From contig NZ_FMTP01000001.1 in the NCBI RefSeq assembly GCF_900100155.1, positions 930,001-994,000 on the forward strand: a stretch of 64,000 nt of DNA. The letters are read 5' to 3'. Origin of the DNA: Ancylobacter rudongensis (GTDB lineage: Bacteria; Pseudomonadota; Alphaproteobacteria; Rhizobiales; Xanthobacteraceae). A program made the translations under genes and the position numbers. Every line of letters starts with the position of its first letter. Positions within the stretch are counted from its first letter, which is position 1. The notes beneath the pieces were generated by a model. It saw only the letters and a program-made list of their open reading frames with translations. It made no database searches and was not told where the DNA came from. Below, one piece after another: positions 55,990-64,000 of the stretch.

Positions 55990-57372
55990 ATGCCGGGTAC
56001 CCCCACGATCATGGCCGACATCGCGTCCCCCGACGCCTTCTCCCCCGCGCGCGGTGAGGCGCCGCGCATCTCCTTCGTTTCGCTCGGCTGCCCGAAGGCG
56101 CTGGTCGACAGCGAACGGATCATCACCAGCCTGCGCTCGGAAGGCTATGAGCTGTCGCGCCACCACCAGGGCGCCGACCTCGTCATCGTCAACACCTGCG
56201 GCTTTCTCGACAGCGCCAAGGCGGAAAGCCTCGCCGCCATCGGCGACGCGCTGAAGGAGAACGGCAAGGTCATCGTCACCGGCTGTATGGGTGCCGAGCC
56301 CGATCAGATTCGTGACGTGCATCCCGGCGTGCTCGCCGTCACCGGGCCGCAGCAATATGAGAGCGTGCTCGCCGCCGTCCACCAGGCGGTGCCGCCGCAG
56401 CATGATCCCTTCGTCGATTTGGTGCCGCCGCAGGGTATCAAGCTCACCCCGCGCCACTATGCCTATCTGAAGATTTCAGAGGGTTGCAGCAATCGCTGTA
56501 CCTTCTGCATCATCCCGAAGCTGCGCGGCGATCTCGTCAGCCGGCCGGCGGGCGATGTGCTGCGCGAGGCGGAGCGGCTGGTGAATGCCGGGGTGAAGGA
56601 ACTCCTCGTCATCTCGCAGGACACCTCCGCCTATGGCATCGATCTGCGCTACGCGCCGAGCCAGTGGAAGGATCGGGAGGTGCGCACCCGCTTCTTCGAC
56701 CTGGCGCGCGAGCTCGGCACGCTGGGGGCCTGGGTGCGGATGCACTATGTCTACCCCTACCCCCATGTCGACGAGGTGATCGGGCTGATGGCGGAGGGCG
56801 TCATCCTTCCCTATCTCGACATTCCGTTCCAGCACGCCTCCCCCACCGTTCTCAAGCGGATGAAGCGCCCGGCGGCGCAGGAGAAGACGCTGGCCCGGGT
56901 GCAGGCCTGGCGGGCCGCCTGCCCGGACCTCACCTTGCGCTCCACCTTCATCGTCGGCTTCCCCGGCGAGACCGAGGCCGAGTTCGAGGAACTGATCGCC
57001 TTCCTCGAAGAGGCCGAGCTCGACCGCGTCGGCTGCTTCAAATATGAGCCGGTGGACGGTGCCCCCGCCAACGCTCTCGGCGCCGAGATGGTGCCGGACG
57101 AGGTGAAGGAGGAACGCTGGAAGCGCTTCATGGAAGTGCAGCAGCGCGTCAGCGCGCGCCGCCTGAAGCGCAAGGTCGGCAGCCGCCAGCAGGTGATCAT
57201 CGACAAGATCGGCCCCACCGTGGCGATCGGCCGCTCGAAGGCGGACGCACCGGAGATCGACGGCGTGGTCCATGTCGCGGCGCGCCGTCCGCTGCGCGTC
57301 GGCGAGATCGTCACGGTGAAGATCGAGCGCGCCGACGCCTATGATCTGCACGGCACGGCGGTGGGCTACTGA
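55990..57372 (+). CDS. rimO: Ribosomal protein S12 methylthiotransferase
   Basis: The 460-residue radical-SAM methylthiotransferase modifies Asp89 (E. coli numbering) of S12 to beta-methylthio-Asp. The MTTase domain starts [18 protein letters not shown], with further cysteines in [10 protein letters not shown] and VTGCMGAE. The radical-SAM cluster motif is CSNRCTFC (about residues 165-172), and a C-terminal TRAM domain ends in [19 protein letters not shown]. The start could also be the ATG at 56011. It is a stand-alone housekeeping gene. Confidence 0.96.
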   Translation: MPGTPTIMADIASPDAFSPARGEAPRISFVSLGCPKALVDSERIITSLRSEGYELSRHHQGADLVIVNTCGFLDSAKAESLAAIGDALKENGKVIVTGCMGAEPDQIRDVHPGVLAVTGPQQYESVLAAVHQAVPPQHDPFVDLVPPQGIKLTPRHYAYLKISEGCSNRCTFCIIPKLRGDLVSRPAGDVLREAERLVNAGVKELLVISQDTSAYGIDLRYAPSQWKDREVRTRFFDLARELGTLGAWVRMHYVYPYPHVDEVIGLMAEGVILPYLDIPFQHASPTVLKRMKRPAAQEKTLARVQAWRAACPDLTLRSTFIVGFPGETEAEFEELIAFLEEAELDRVGCFKYEPVDGAPANALGAEMVPDEVKEERWKRFMEVQQRVSARRLKRKVGSRQQVIIDKIGPTVAIGRSKADAPEIDGVVHVAARRPLRVGEIVTVKIERADAYDLHGTAVGY

Positions 57373-57397
57373 CGCCCGCCGCCCGGTCCGCCAGCGC

Positions 57398-58162
57398 TCA
57401 CTCCAGCACCCGCCGCAACTGCTCGGACGGGATGATGCTCTCGTCCACGGTCGGCCAGGCCAGCACGACCGTGTAGGCGACCGTCATCGAGAAGGCGATG
57501 GCGAAGGTGGATAGGCTGATGATGAGCTGGTAGCGCTTGCCCACATGCAGCGCCGCCAGGCCGATCAGCGACAGCATTCCCAGCACCATCACCACGATCC
57601 AGCGATGCGGCGCCAGGTCGGCGTGCAGGATGAAATAGCGGTCAGTCCGCAGCCGGCGCAGATCGAGCTGGCCGGAGAGCAGCACGTTGCGGATATAGGT
57701 GGGCACGCTGGCATCCGCCTCGGCGGTGGCGATGGTGTCGACCAGCGCCTCGAACGCCACCGAGACATCCGCGTGCGGCCGCACCCAGCCCTCGTCCCAC
57801 TCGTAGCGGGAAAGCGCCCGCGCATAGCCGCCCACCGCGTCATCCACCGGCACGCAACTCTTCCCGCACACCCGGGAAATGTCGAGCATGGCGTCGAGCC
57901 GCTGCACCTCCTGCAGCACGGTCTTGGCGTAGAGCGTCTCGCGGTTCCAGATGTCGCTCACCATGAAGGCGAGGAACAGCGCGAAGGGCAGAGTCAGCGC
58001 GCTGAGATAGGAAGTCTGCAGATCCCGGGGCACGAAGACGGCGACGAGGCCCGGGCGCATCGCCAGCCAGTAACAGGCCCACCCCGCCAGCAGAGGGAGG
58101 GTTGCGACGAACACCACGAAGACCGAAAAATACTCGCTGACGAACAAGCGGCTCCAGGTCAC
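57398..58162 (-). CDS. DUF4239 (bestrophin-like) membrane protein
   Basis: The 254-residue membrane protein has two N-terminal hydrophobic segments (about residues 12-32 and 50-68), a soluble middle region with IWNRETLYAKTVLQEVQRLD, and two C-terminal segments (about 190-208 and 216-240). The layout matches the DUF4239 family, which is related to bestrophin-like channels by fold prediction; the function is not established. It converges on rimO and lies 16 bases downstream of the M20 peptidase gene (same strand). Confidence 0.75.
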   Translation of the reverse strand: MTWSRLFVSEYFSVFVVFVATLPLLAGWACYWLAMRPGLVAVFVPRDLQTSYLSALTLPFALFLAFMVSDIWNRETLYAKTVLQEVQRLDAMLDISRVCGKSCVPVDDAVGGYARALSRYEWDEGWVRPHADVSVAFEALVDTIATAEADASVPTYIRNVLLSGQLDLRRLRTDRYFILHADLAPHRWIVVMVLGMLSLIGLAALHVGKRYQLIISLSTFAIAFSMTVAYTVVLAWPTVDESIIPSEQLRRVLE

Positions 58163-58178
58163 GTGGTGCGCTCCGGCC

Positions 58179-59396
58179 TCAAGGTTTCAGCAGGTCGCGC
58201 AGCGTGGATTCGATCACTTGCGTCGCGGCCTTGAGGTCGCTGATCCGCACATGCTCGTCGGCGGCATGGGCGTTGGCTTCCAGAATGGAGCGCGGCCCGG
58301 CGCCATAGAGCACGGTCGGCACCCCTGCCGCCGTATAGTGTCGCGCATCGGTGTAGAGCGGCACGGCGGTGGCCGGCGGGGTCTCGCCCAGCACGGCGGC
58401 GGCGTGCTTCTGGATCGTCTCCACCAGCCGCTCGGTGCCCGGCAGCGTGCGCAGCGGCTCGGCGAGGATGATGCGGCGGCATTCGATCTCGATCCCCGCC
58501 CGCCCCGCGACCGCGCGCTCCACCAGCGCATGCAGCTCCGCCTCGACGCTCTCGCCATTCTCTTCCGGCGTCAGCCGGCGGTCGACGCGCATGACGATGC
58601 GGTCGGGCACGACATTGGTGTTGATGCCCCCCGAGATCAGACCCACCGTGATCTTCGGCGAGCCGATGCCGGGCGTGGCGCTGGTGATGCCGTTGAGGCG
58701 GCGGCGCTCGGCATAGATCGCGTCGAGAATGCCGGTCGCGGCCTCAAGTGCGTCCGCCCCGGTCTCGGGCATCGCGGCGTGCGCCTGCTTGCCGCGCACC
58801 ACGATTTCGAGGTGCAGGCAGCCATTATGGGCGATGACGACGGCATAGGAGAAGCCGGCCGAGATGGCGAGGTCCGGCTTGCTGATGCCGTGCTCCAGCA
58901 GCCATTGCGGGCCGACAAAGCCGCCCGCTTCCTCGTCATAGGTGAAATGCAGCTCGACCGTGCCGTCTAGGCCGTCGGGACGTTCCTTCAGCGCCAGCAA
59001 AGCGAAGGCATAGGTGGCGAAGTCGGACTTCGACACCGCCGCGCCACGCCCATAGATCGCCCCGCCCCGCTCCTCGGCGCCATAGGGATCATAGGTCCAG
59101 CCCTCGCCGGGGGGCACCACGTCGCCATGCGAGTTGAGCGCGATCACCGGGCCATTGCCGGTGCCGAAGCGCTCGCGGACGATCAGGTTGACCACCGACT
59201 TCATCCCATGCGCCAGCACATAGGGTTCCGGCACCGCATGGCGCTCCACCTCGAAGCCAAGCTCTTCCAGCAGCTGGCCGGCAATCTCGGCGTGGGGCGC
59301 GCAGTCGCCCGGCGGGTTGTCGCTGGGTACGCGCACCAGTGCCTTGAGGAAATCGACCTCGCGCGCCAACCTGTCAGTGTCGCCGGAACTGCTCAC
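58179..59396 (-). CDS. M20-family metallopeptidase/deacylase
   Basis: The 405-residue ArgE/DapE/CPG2-type hydrolase has a di-zinc catalytic domain with NSHGDVVPPGEGW (ligand H and D), YDEEAGG (general-base Glu pair), and a late TDARHYTAAGVPTVLYGAG (third His). A dimerisation domain sits between them. Substrates in the family range from dipeptides to N-acyl amino acids. It overlaps the following AllC-type gene by ATGA, so both act in one pathway. Confidence 0.9.
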   Translation of the reverse strand: MSSSGDTDRLAREVDFLKALVRVPSDNPPGDCAPHAEIAGQLLEELGFEVERHAVPEPYVLAHGMKSVVNLIVRERFGTGNGPVIALNSHGDVVPPGEGWTYDPYGAEERGGAIYGRGAAVSKSDFATYAFALLALKERPDGLDGTVELHFTYDEEAGGFVGPQWLLEHGISKPDLAISAGFSYAVVIAHNGCLHLEIVVRGKQAHAAMPETGADALEAATGILDAIYAERRRLNGITSATPGIGSPKITVGLISGGINTNVVPDRIVMRVDRRLTPEENGESVEAELHALVERAVAGRAGIEIECRRIILAEPLRTLPGTERLVETIQKHAAAVLGETPPATAVPLYTDARHYTAAGVPTVLYGAGPRSILEANAHAADEHVRISDLKAATQVIESTLRDLLKP

Positions 59397-60673
59397 GTCT
59401 GTGCTCCGCTTGTGCCGCCATTGTAATGGGGCTGTTGAAACCGTTCGATGAAACGGATGAGGGCCGCTGCCGCCATCCCCATGTCGCCGGGCGACGCATA
59501 TTCCGCCGGGTTATGGCTGATGCCACCCTTGCAGCGCACGAACAGCATGCCGACCGGGCAGAGCTTTGCCATCGCCTGCCCGTCATGGCCGGCGCCGGAA
59601 GGCAGCAGCGGCGCCCGCGCCCCGAGCGAGGCGACGGCATCGCCCAGCCGTCGCTGAATGTCGTGGTAGCAGGGAACAGTTGCGACCTCATGAAAGGCCG
59701 AGATGACTACGCCGAGGCCGCGCTGTTCGGCGATGCGATGGGCGTCGGCCTCGAATCGGGTCAGCGCCGCGCGGCGCGAGGCGTCCGAGGCGGAGCGTAG
59801 ATCGACGGTGAAGACCACCCGCGCCGGGATCACGTTCACCGAGCCGGGCTCGACATGCATGCGCCCGACGGTGGCCACCATGCCGTCCGTGCCGGCGCGG
59901 GCGATGCGCTCGACCGCGAGCGCCATTTCGGCGGCGCCCGCCAACGCGTCGCGGCGCAGGCGCATCGGCACTGTGCCGGCATGGCCGGCCTCGCCGGTGA
60001 CGGTGATGGAGAGGCGCGAGGCACCGGCAATCGCGGTGACGATGCCCAGCGGCGCGTCCTCGGCCTCCAGCACCGGCCCCTGCTCGATATGAGCCTCGAC
60101 ATAGGCGATGACGCGCGAGGGGTCATAGGCGCTGGTCGCGATGTCGTCGGGGGTCTTGCCATAGGCACGCAGCGCCTCGGCGAGGCTGATGCCCTCGCCA
60201 TCCATTGCGGCGAGGCTGGCGGGGAGAAACACCCCGGCGCAGGCGGCGGAGGACGACAGCGTGGTGGGAAAGCGCGTGCCCTCCTCGTCGCCGAAGGCGA
60301 GCACATCGATGCCATAGCCGGGCGTCAGCCCGCCCCGCGCCACCGCCTCGACGGCGAGAATGCCGAGTATGACGCCGAGCGCGCCGTCATATTTCCCGGC
60401 GTTCACCACGGTGTCGATATGCGAGCCGATGAGCAGGCGCGGCGCGTCCGGGCCGGCGGGATGCCAGGCGCCGCGCACCGTGCCGAGCGCATCCTCGCTC
60501 ACCGCCAGCCCCGCCTCGCCCATCCAGCGGGCGACGAGATCGGCGGCGCGCCGGTGCTCGGGCGTGAGGAACAGGCGGGTGAGATTGTCCGGCGCCGAGG
60601 AGATCGCGCCCAGCTGCTCGATCATCGCCGCCGCGCGGGCGCCAAGGGCCGCGATGTCCACGGGGATCGTCAT
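59393..60673 (-). CDS. Allantoate amidohydrolase / N-carbamoyl-amino-acid hydrolase family enzyme
   Basis: The 426-residue M20-fold enzyme (AllC/HyuC/UAZH group) begins MTIPVDIAALGARAAAMIEQ. It shows GSHIDTVVNAGKYDGALGV (metal ligands), FGDEEGTRFPTTLSSSAACA and YVEAHIEQGPVLE. Candidate reactions are allantoate to ureidoglycolate plus ammonia and CO2, or removal of a carbamoyl group from beta-ureidopropionate or amino acids. The linked importer is of the BMP type that carries purine nucleosides in some bacteria. The start at 60673 is preferred over an open, arginine-rich extension to 60763. Confidence 0.88.
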   Translation of the reverse strand: MTIPVDIAALGARAAAMIEQLGAISSAPDNLTRLFLTPEHRRAADLVARWMGEAGLAVSEDALGTVRGAWHPAGPDAPRLLIGSHIDTVVNAGKYDGALGVILGILAVEAVARGGLTPGYGIDVLAFGDEEGTRFPTTLSSSAACAGVFLPASLAAMDGEGISLAEALRAYGKTPDDIATSAYDPSRVIAYVEAHIEQGPVLEAEDAPLGIVTAIAGASRLSITVTGEAGHAGTVPMRLRRDALAGAAEMALAVERIARAGTDGMVATVGRMHVEPGSVNVIPARVVFTVDLRSASDASRRAALTRFEADAHRIAEQRGLGVVISAFHEVATVPCYHDIQRRLGDAVASLGARAPLLPSGAGHDGQAMAKLCPVGMLFVRCKGGISHNPAEYASPGDMGMAAAALIRFIERFQQPHYNGGTSGAQT

Positions 60674-60818
60674 AGGGTCGACACGGCGCCTCCGGCCGCG
60701 CGGCCGGGCATGGGGGCCGCGCTCCTGTGCAAGCGCAATCGCATATGGCGCCACCTTTGGCAACGTGGGCGGCGTGAAAGGTCCACGCCGCCGATACGTT
60801 CCTGATGCCTGCGCCCTG

Positions 60819-61898
60819 TTACTGGCCGGGCACCTTGTCGTCGATGCCCTTCACATACCAGTTCATCGACAGGATGTCCTTGTCGGCCAGGACCTCGCCC
60901 TCCTTCACCATGAGCGTGCCGTCCTGCTTGTAGATCGGGCCCTTGAAGGGGTTGAGCGCGCCCGAGGTAATCGCCGCCTGCGTGGTCTCGGCCATCTTCT
61001 TCACGTCGTCGGGCATGTTGGTGTAGGGCGCCATGACGACCTCGCCATCCTTCATCCCGCCCCAGGTGTCGGTGGAGGTCCAGGTGCCATCGAGCACCGC
61101 CTGGACGCGCTCGATGTAATAGGGCGCCCAGTCGTCGACGATGGCGGTGAGCTGCGAATCCGGGCCGAACTTGATCATGTCCGAGGCCTGGCCGAACGCC
61201 ATCACGTCGCGCCCCTCGGCCGCCTGCATGGCGGCGGGGCTGTCGGTGTGCTGGGAGATCACGTCGGCGCCTTGGTCGATCAGCGCCTTGGCAGCGTCCG
61301 CCTCCTTGGCGGGGTCGAACCAGGAGTTCACCCAGACAATCTTGATCTTCATGTCGGGATTGATCGACTGCGCGCCGAGCATCAGCGAATTGATGCCGGC
61401 GATGACCTCCGGGATCGGGAAGGAGGCGATATAGCCGATCGTGCCGGTCTTCGAGGTCTTCGCCGCGATCTGCCCGAGGACATAGCGGCCCTCATGGAAC
61501 TTGGCGTTGTAGGTCGAGACGTTCTTGGCCCGCTTGAAGCCGGTGGCGTGCTCGAAGAACACGTTGGGGTGGCGCTTGGCCACCTTCAGCGTCGGCTCCA
61601 TGAAGCCGAAGGAGGTGGTGAAGATCAGCTTGTTGCCGGCACGGGCCAGCTGCTCGATCACCCGCTCGGCGTCGGGACCCTCGTCGACATTCTCGACAAA
61701 GGTGGTCTCGACCTTGTCGCCGAAATGCGCCTCGACTGCCTTGCGGCCCTGGTCGTGCTGGTACGACCAGCCGAAATCGCCGACCGGCCCGACATAGACC
61801 CAGGCCGCCTTCAGCTTCTCCGCCGCCTGCGCCGGCGCCCCGCCGGCAAGGGCGAGGCCTGCGGCGATGGCGACCGCCATGGAGAGAATCTTCCGCAT
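60819..61898 (-). CDS. BMP-family ABC substrate-binding protein
   Basis: The 359-residue exported binding protein has signal sequence MRKILSMAVAIAAGLALAGG (cleavage after APAQA), and mature sequence with AAWVYVGPVGDFGWSYQHDQ, QLARAGNKLIFTTSFGFME and DVISQHTDSPAAMQAA, the PnrA/Bmp pattern. Family members bind purine nucleosides or related ligands. It is followed by two permease genes transcribed in the same direction. No lipobox cysteine is seen at the cleavage site, so it is a free periplasmic protein. Confidence 0.9.
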   Translation of the reverse strand: MRKILSMAVAIAAGLALAGGAPAQAAEKLKAAWVYVGPVGDFGWSYQHDQGRKAVEAHFGDKVETTFVENVDEGPDAERVIEQLARAGNKLIFTTSFGFMEPTLKVAKRHPNVFFEHATGFKRAKNVSTYNAKFHEGRYVLGQIAAKTSKTGTIGYIASFPIPEVIAGINSLMLGAQSINPDMKIKIVWVNSWFDPAKEADAAKALIDQGADVISQHTDSPAAMQAAEGRDVMAFGQASDMIKFGPDSQLTAIVDDWAPYYIERVQAVLDGTWTSTDTWGGMKDGEVVMAPYTNMPDDVKKMAETTQAAITSGALNPFKGPIYKQDGTLMVKEGEVLADKDILSMNWYVKGIDDKVPGQ

Positions 61899-61996
61899 GA
61901 ACGTCTCCGCTCCCTCATCGCGGCCTCGGGGATCACCGGCGGGCGCGACCGCCTCGCGCGCCGGGAGGCCGCCATGACGCGGCCCATATGTCGGGT

Positions 61997-62920
61997 TCAG
62001 CGATCGGGCACGAAAGGCACGCCGAGCGAGGCGGGCGCGCCCCGTCCGTGTTTCAGCGCCGAGATGACGACCAGCGCGATGATGGTCGCCAGGTAGGGCA
62101 GCGCCGACAGCAGCTGGGAGGGAATGCCCAGGCCGAAGCCCTGCACATGCAGCTGCAAGATCGAGACCGCGCCGAACAGATAGGCGCCGGCCAGCAGCCA
62201 GAGCGGCCGCCAGGCGGAGAACACCACCAGGGCGAGCGCGATCCAGCCGCGTCCCGCCGTCATGTCGGCGGCCCAGAAGGGGGTATAGGCGAGCGACAGA
62301 TGCGCGCCCGCCAGCCCGGCGCAGGCGCCGCCGAACATCACCGCCAGCGTGCGGATGCCCCGCACCGGGTGGCCGAGCGCATGCGCCGCCGCGTGATTCT
62401 CGCCCACCGCCCGCAGCACGAGGCCGATCCGCGTGCGCGTCAGCGTATAGGCCACCGCCGCCAGCAGCAGCAGCGAGACGTAGACGAAGGCATCCTGCCC
62501 GAACAGCGCCTTGCCGAGGATCGGCAGGTCGGTCAGCCCGGCAATATGCAGCGGCGGGGCGCCCTCCAGCTGGGTGCCGACAAAACTGGCGCCGATCAGT
62601 CCGGCGAGACCGAGCCCGAGAATCGTGGTGGCGAGGCCCGACGCCACCTGGTTGGTGGCTAGCCAGATGGCGAGGACGGCGAAGACGAGCGAGAGCGCCA
62701 TGCCGGCCAGCACCGCCGCCAGCGTGCCGAGCAGCAGGCTGCCCGATCCGTAGGCGGTGACATAGCCGACCGCCGCCCCAACGATCATCATCCCCTCGAC
62801 GCCGAGATTGAGCGTGCCGGCGCGCTCGGCCACCAATTCGCCGAGCGAGGCCAGCAGCAGCGTGGTCGCCGCCGCCACGATGCTGGCGAGAACCGCCCCG
62901 ATGATCGCCGCATCAAGCAT
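61997..62920 (-). CDS. BMP-type ABC permease 2
   Basis: The 307-residue branched-chain/nucleoside-type permease has about eight hydrophobic segments. It begins MLDAAIIGAVLASIVAAATT, and contains LGELVAERAGTLNLGVEGMM (the family signature LN(L/I)G-x-EG). Its start overlaps the previous permease gene by eight bases. It corresponds to the YufQ/NupQ-type subunit. Confidence 0.9.
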   Translation of the reverse strand: MLDAAIIGAVLASIVAAATTLLLASLGELVAERAGTLNLGVEGMMIVGAAVGYVTAYGSGSLLLGTLAAVLAGMALSLVFAVLAIWLATNQVASGLATTILGLGLAGLIGASFVGTQLEGAPPLHIAGLTDLPILGKALFGQDAFVYVSLLLLAAVAYTLTRTRIGLVLRAVGENHAAAHALGHPVRGIRTLAVMFGGACAGLAGAHLSLAYTPFWAADMTAGRGWIALALVVFSAWRPLWLLAGAYLFGAVSILQLHVQGFGLGIPSQLLSALPYLATIIALVVISALKHGRGAPASLGVPFVPDR

Positions 62921-63989
62921 GGGTCGTGCCCTCCACCCGGCGGATGCGGTAGCGCACCAGAATGTCGGCCGCCAGAATGGCGATCAGCAGCGTTCCCTGG
63001 AAAACCCGGGTCACGTCGAAAGGCATGCGCATGCTGATCTGTGCCGCCTCGCCGCCAATATAGGTCAGCGCCAGCACCAGGCTCGCCACCAGAATCCCCA
63101 CCGGATGCAGCCGGCCGAGCATGGCGGCGATGATGGCGGTGAAGCCGTAGCCGGGCGAGATGGTCGGTTGCAGCTGGCCGATCGGCCCGGCGACCTCGAT
63201 GATGCCGGCCAGCCCCGCCAGCGCCCCGGAAACCGCGAACACGCCATAGGTCACGCGCTTCTCGTCGAAGCCGGCGAAGGCAGCCGCGCGCGGCGCCGAG
63301 CCCGCCAGCTCGATCGAGAACCCGACCAGCGTGCGCCCGAGCACGAAGGTGGCGGCGATCACCGCCAGCAGCGCGATGAGGATGCCGCCATGCAGCCGCC
63401 CGTCCTCCATCAGCAGCGGCATCAGCGCCACATCGTCGAAGGTCACGCTCTGCGGAAAATTGAAGCCCTGCGGGTCGCGCCAGGGGCCGCGCACGAGATA
63501 GTCGAGCCCGAGCTGGGCGACATAAACCAGCATCAGGCTGGTGAGGATCTCGCTGGCGCCGAAGCGCACGCGCAGGAAGGCCGGGATCAGCCCCCACAGC
63601 GCCCCGCCAAGCGCGCCGAGCACCAGCATGGCCGGAAGCACCCACGGCCCCGCCTCCATGCCATGCGTCGCCAGTGCCAGCCAGGAGCCGAGCACGGCGC
63701 CGGCGACATATTGCCCCTCGGCGCCGATGTTCCAGCGATTGGCGCGGTAGCAGAAGGAAAGCCCTATGCCGATCAGCAGCAGCGGCGAGGCCTTCACCAC
63801 CAGTTCCTGCAGCGTATAGGCGTCGCCCAGCGGCTCGATGAAATAGATGGTGAAGGCGCGCACGGGATCATGCCCGAGCACGACGAACATCACCGCGCCG
63901 ACCACCAGCGTCACCAGCGCCGCCACAACAGGCGCCATGGCGTGCCGCAGCGGTGAGATATTTTCCTGCCGTTCGAGCCTAAGCGGCAT
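62913..63989 (-). CDS. BMP-type ABC permease 1
   Basis: The 358-residue permease has about ten hydrophobic segments with the family motif RWNIGAEGQYVAGAVLGSWL and SPGYGFTAIIAAMLGRLHPV. It corresponds to the YufP/NupP-type subunit. The start at 63989 lies 11 bases from the right edge of the window, where GGAGGGCC provides the ribosome-binding site. The ATPase subunit gene is expected immediately upstream, beyond the right edge. Confidence 0.9.
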   Translation of the reverse strand: MPLRLERQENISPLRHAMAPVVAALVTLVVGAVMFVVLGHDPVRAFTIYFIEPLGDAYTLQELVVKASPLLLIGIGLSFCYRANRWNIGAEGQYVAGAVLGSWLALATHGMEAGPWVLPAMLVLGALGGALWGLIPAFLRVRFGASEILTSLMLVYVAQLGLDYLVRGPWRDPQGFNFPQSVTFDDVALMPLLMEDGRLHGGILIALLAVIAATFVLGRTLVGFSIELAGSAPRAAAFAGFDEKRVTYGVFAVSGALAGLAGIIEVAGPIGQLQPTISPGYGFTAIIAAMLGRLHPVGILVASLVLALTYIGGEAAQISMRMPFDVTRVFQGTLLIAILAADILVRYRIRRVEGTTHA

Positions 63990-64000
63990 GGTGGCCCTCC

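Overview
This 64 kb window is GC-rich, densely coding chromosome. Gene content (ethanolamine ammonia-lyase, kdpFABC-DE, a cobalamin riboswitch on class I ribonucleotide reductase, the rpsU-cspA pair, Atu4866 and DUF982 proteins, and BMP-type and polyamine-type ABC importers) points to an alphaproteobacterium of the Hyphomicrobiales, perhaps Xanthobacteraceae (Ancylobacter/Starkeya/Xanthobacter-like). The family-level placement is inference. There is no rRNA operon, CRISPR array, transposase or integrase, and only one tRNA (Ser-UGA).

Layout. 1-8 kb: eutBC, an alpha/beta hydrolase, an arginase-family ureohydrolase coupled to a DavA-like omega-amidase with a facing OxlT-type transporter, then a GC-rich region of strong hairpins, a 47-residue membrane peptide and an MHS-type transporter. 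8-16.4 kb: a complete potassium-scavenging locus in the order [27-aa peptide]-kdpF-A-B-C-D-E. 16.5-17.8 kb: a ZigA-type zinc GTPase behind a Zur-like palindrome. 17.8-22.2 kb: nrdA-nrdB under a B12 riboswitch; the small subunit has the residue signature of a class Ic (Mn/Fe) enzyme. 22.3-25.4 kb: a receiver-only regulator, rpsU, cspA, two small proteins, and a TetR regulator divergent from a RidA-like gene.

25.6-32.3 kb is the most unusual part. A PqqD-like peptide-recognition protein, an HPr-kinase-like protein and a sulfotransferase form one operon. An asparagine-synthetase-like (lasso-cyclase-type) gene converges on it. An unannotated 51-codon gene lies upstream of the cyclase and has a W-x-x-P-x-I leader-type motif and a terminal serine. 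Divergent from these are three tandem tail-collar (MdpB-like) proteins and a GNAT acetyltransferase, with no phage genes nearby. I read this as a candidate peptide-modification locus that lacks the usual B2 leader protease, next to a tail-collar operon of unknown role.

32.4-43.7 kb: a membrane peptide, an amidase, then an eight-gene operon (polyamine-type ABC importer, Asp/Glu/hydantoin-type racemase, DUF917, HyuA-type hydantoinase/oxoprolinase, threonine-aldolase-like enzyme) facing a LuxR-type regulator. 43.8-50.4 kb: a GH18 chitinase-like protein with duplicated terminal modules, a type I secretion ABC exporter and adaptor, and an XRE regulator; an 18-bp motif lies upstream of both the cargo gene and the exporter genes. 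50.6-58.2 kb: tRNA-Ser and mostly housekeeping or uncharacterised genes, including rimO. 58.2-64 kb: an M20 peptidase, an allantoate-amidohydrolase/carbamoylase-type enzyme and a BMP-type importer that runs off the right edge, probably for purines, ureides or nucleosides.
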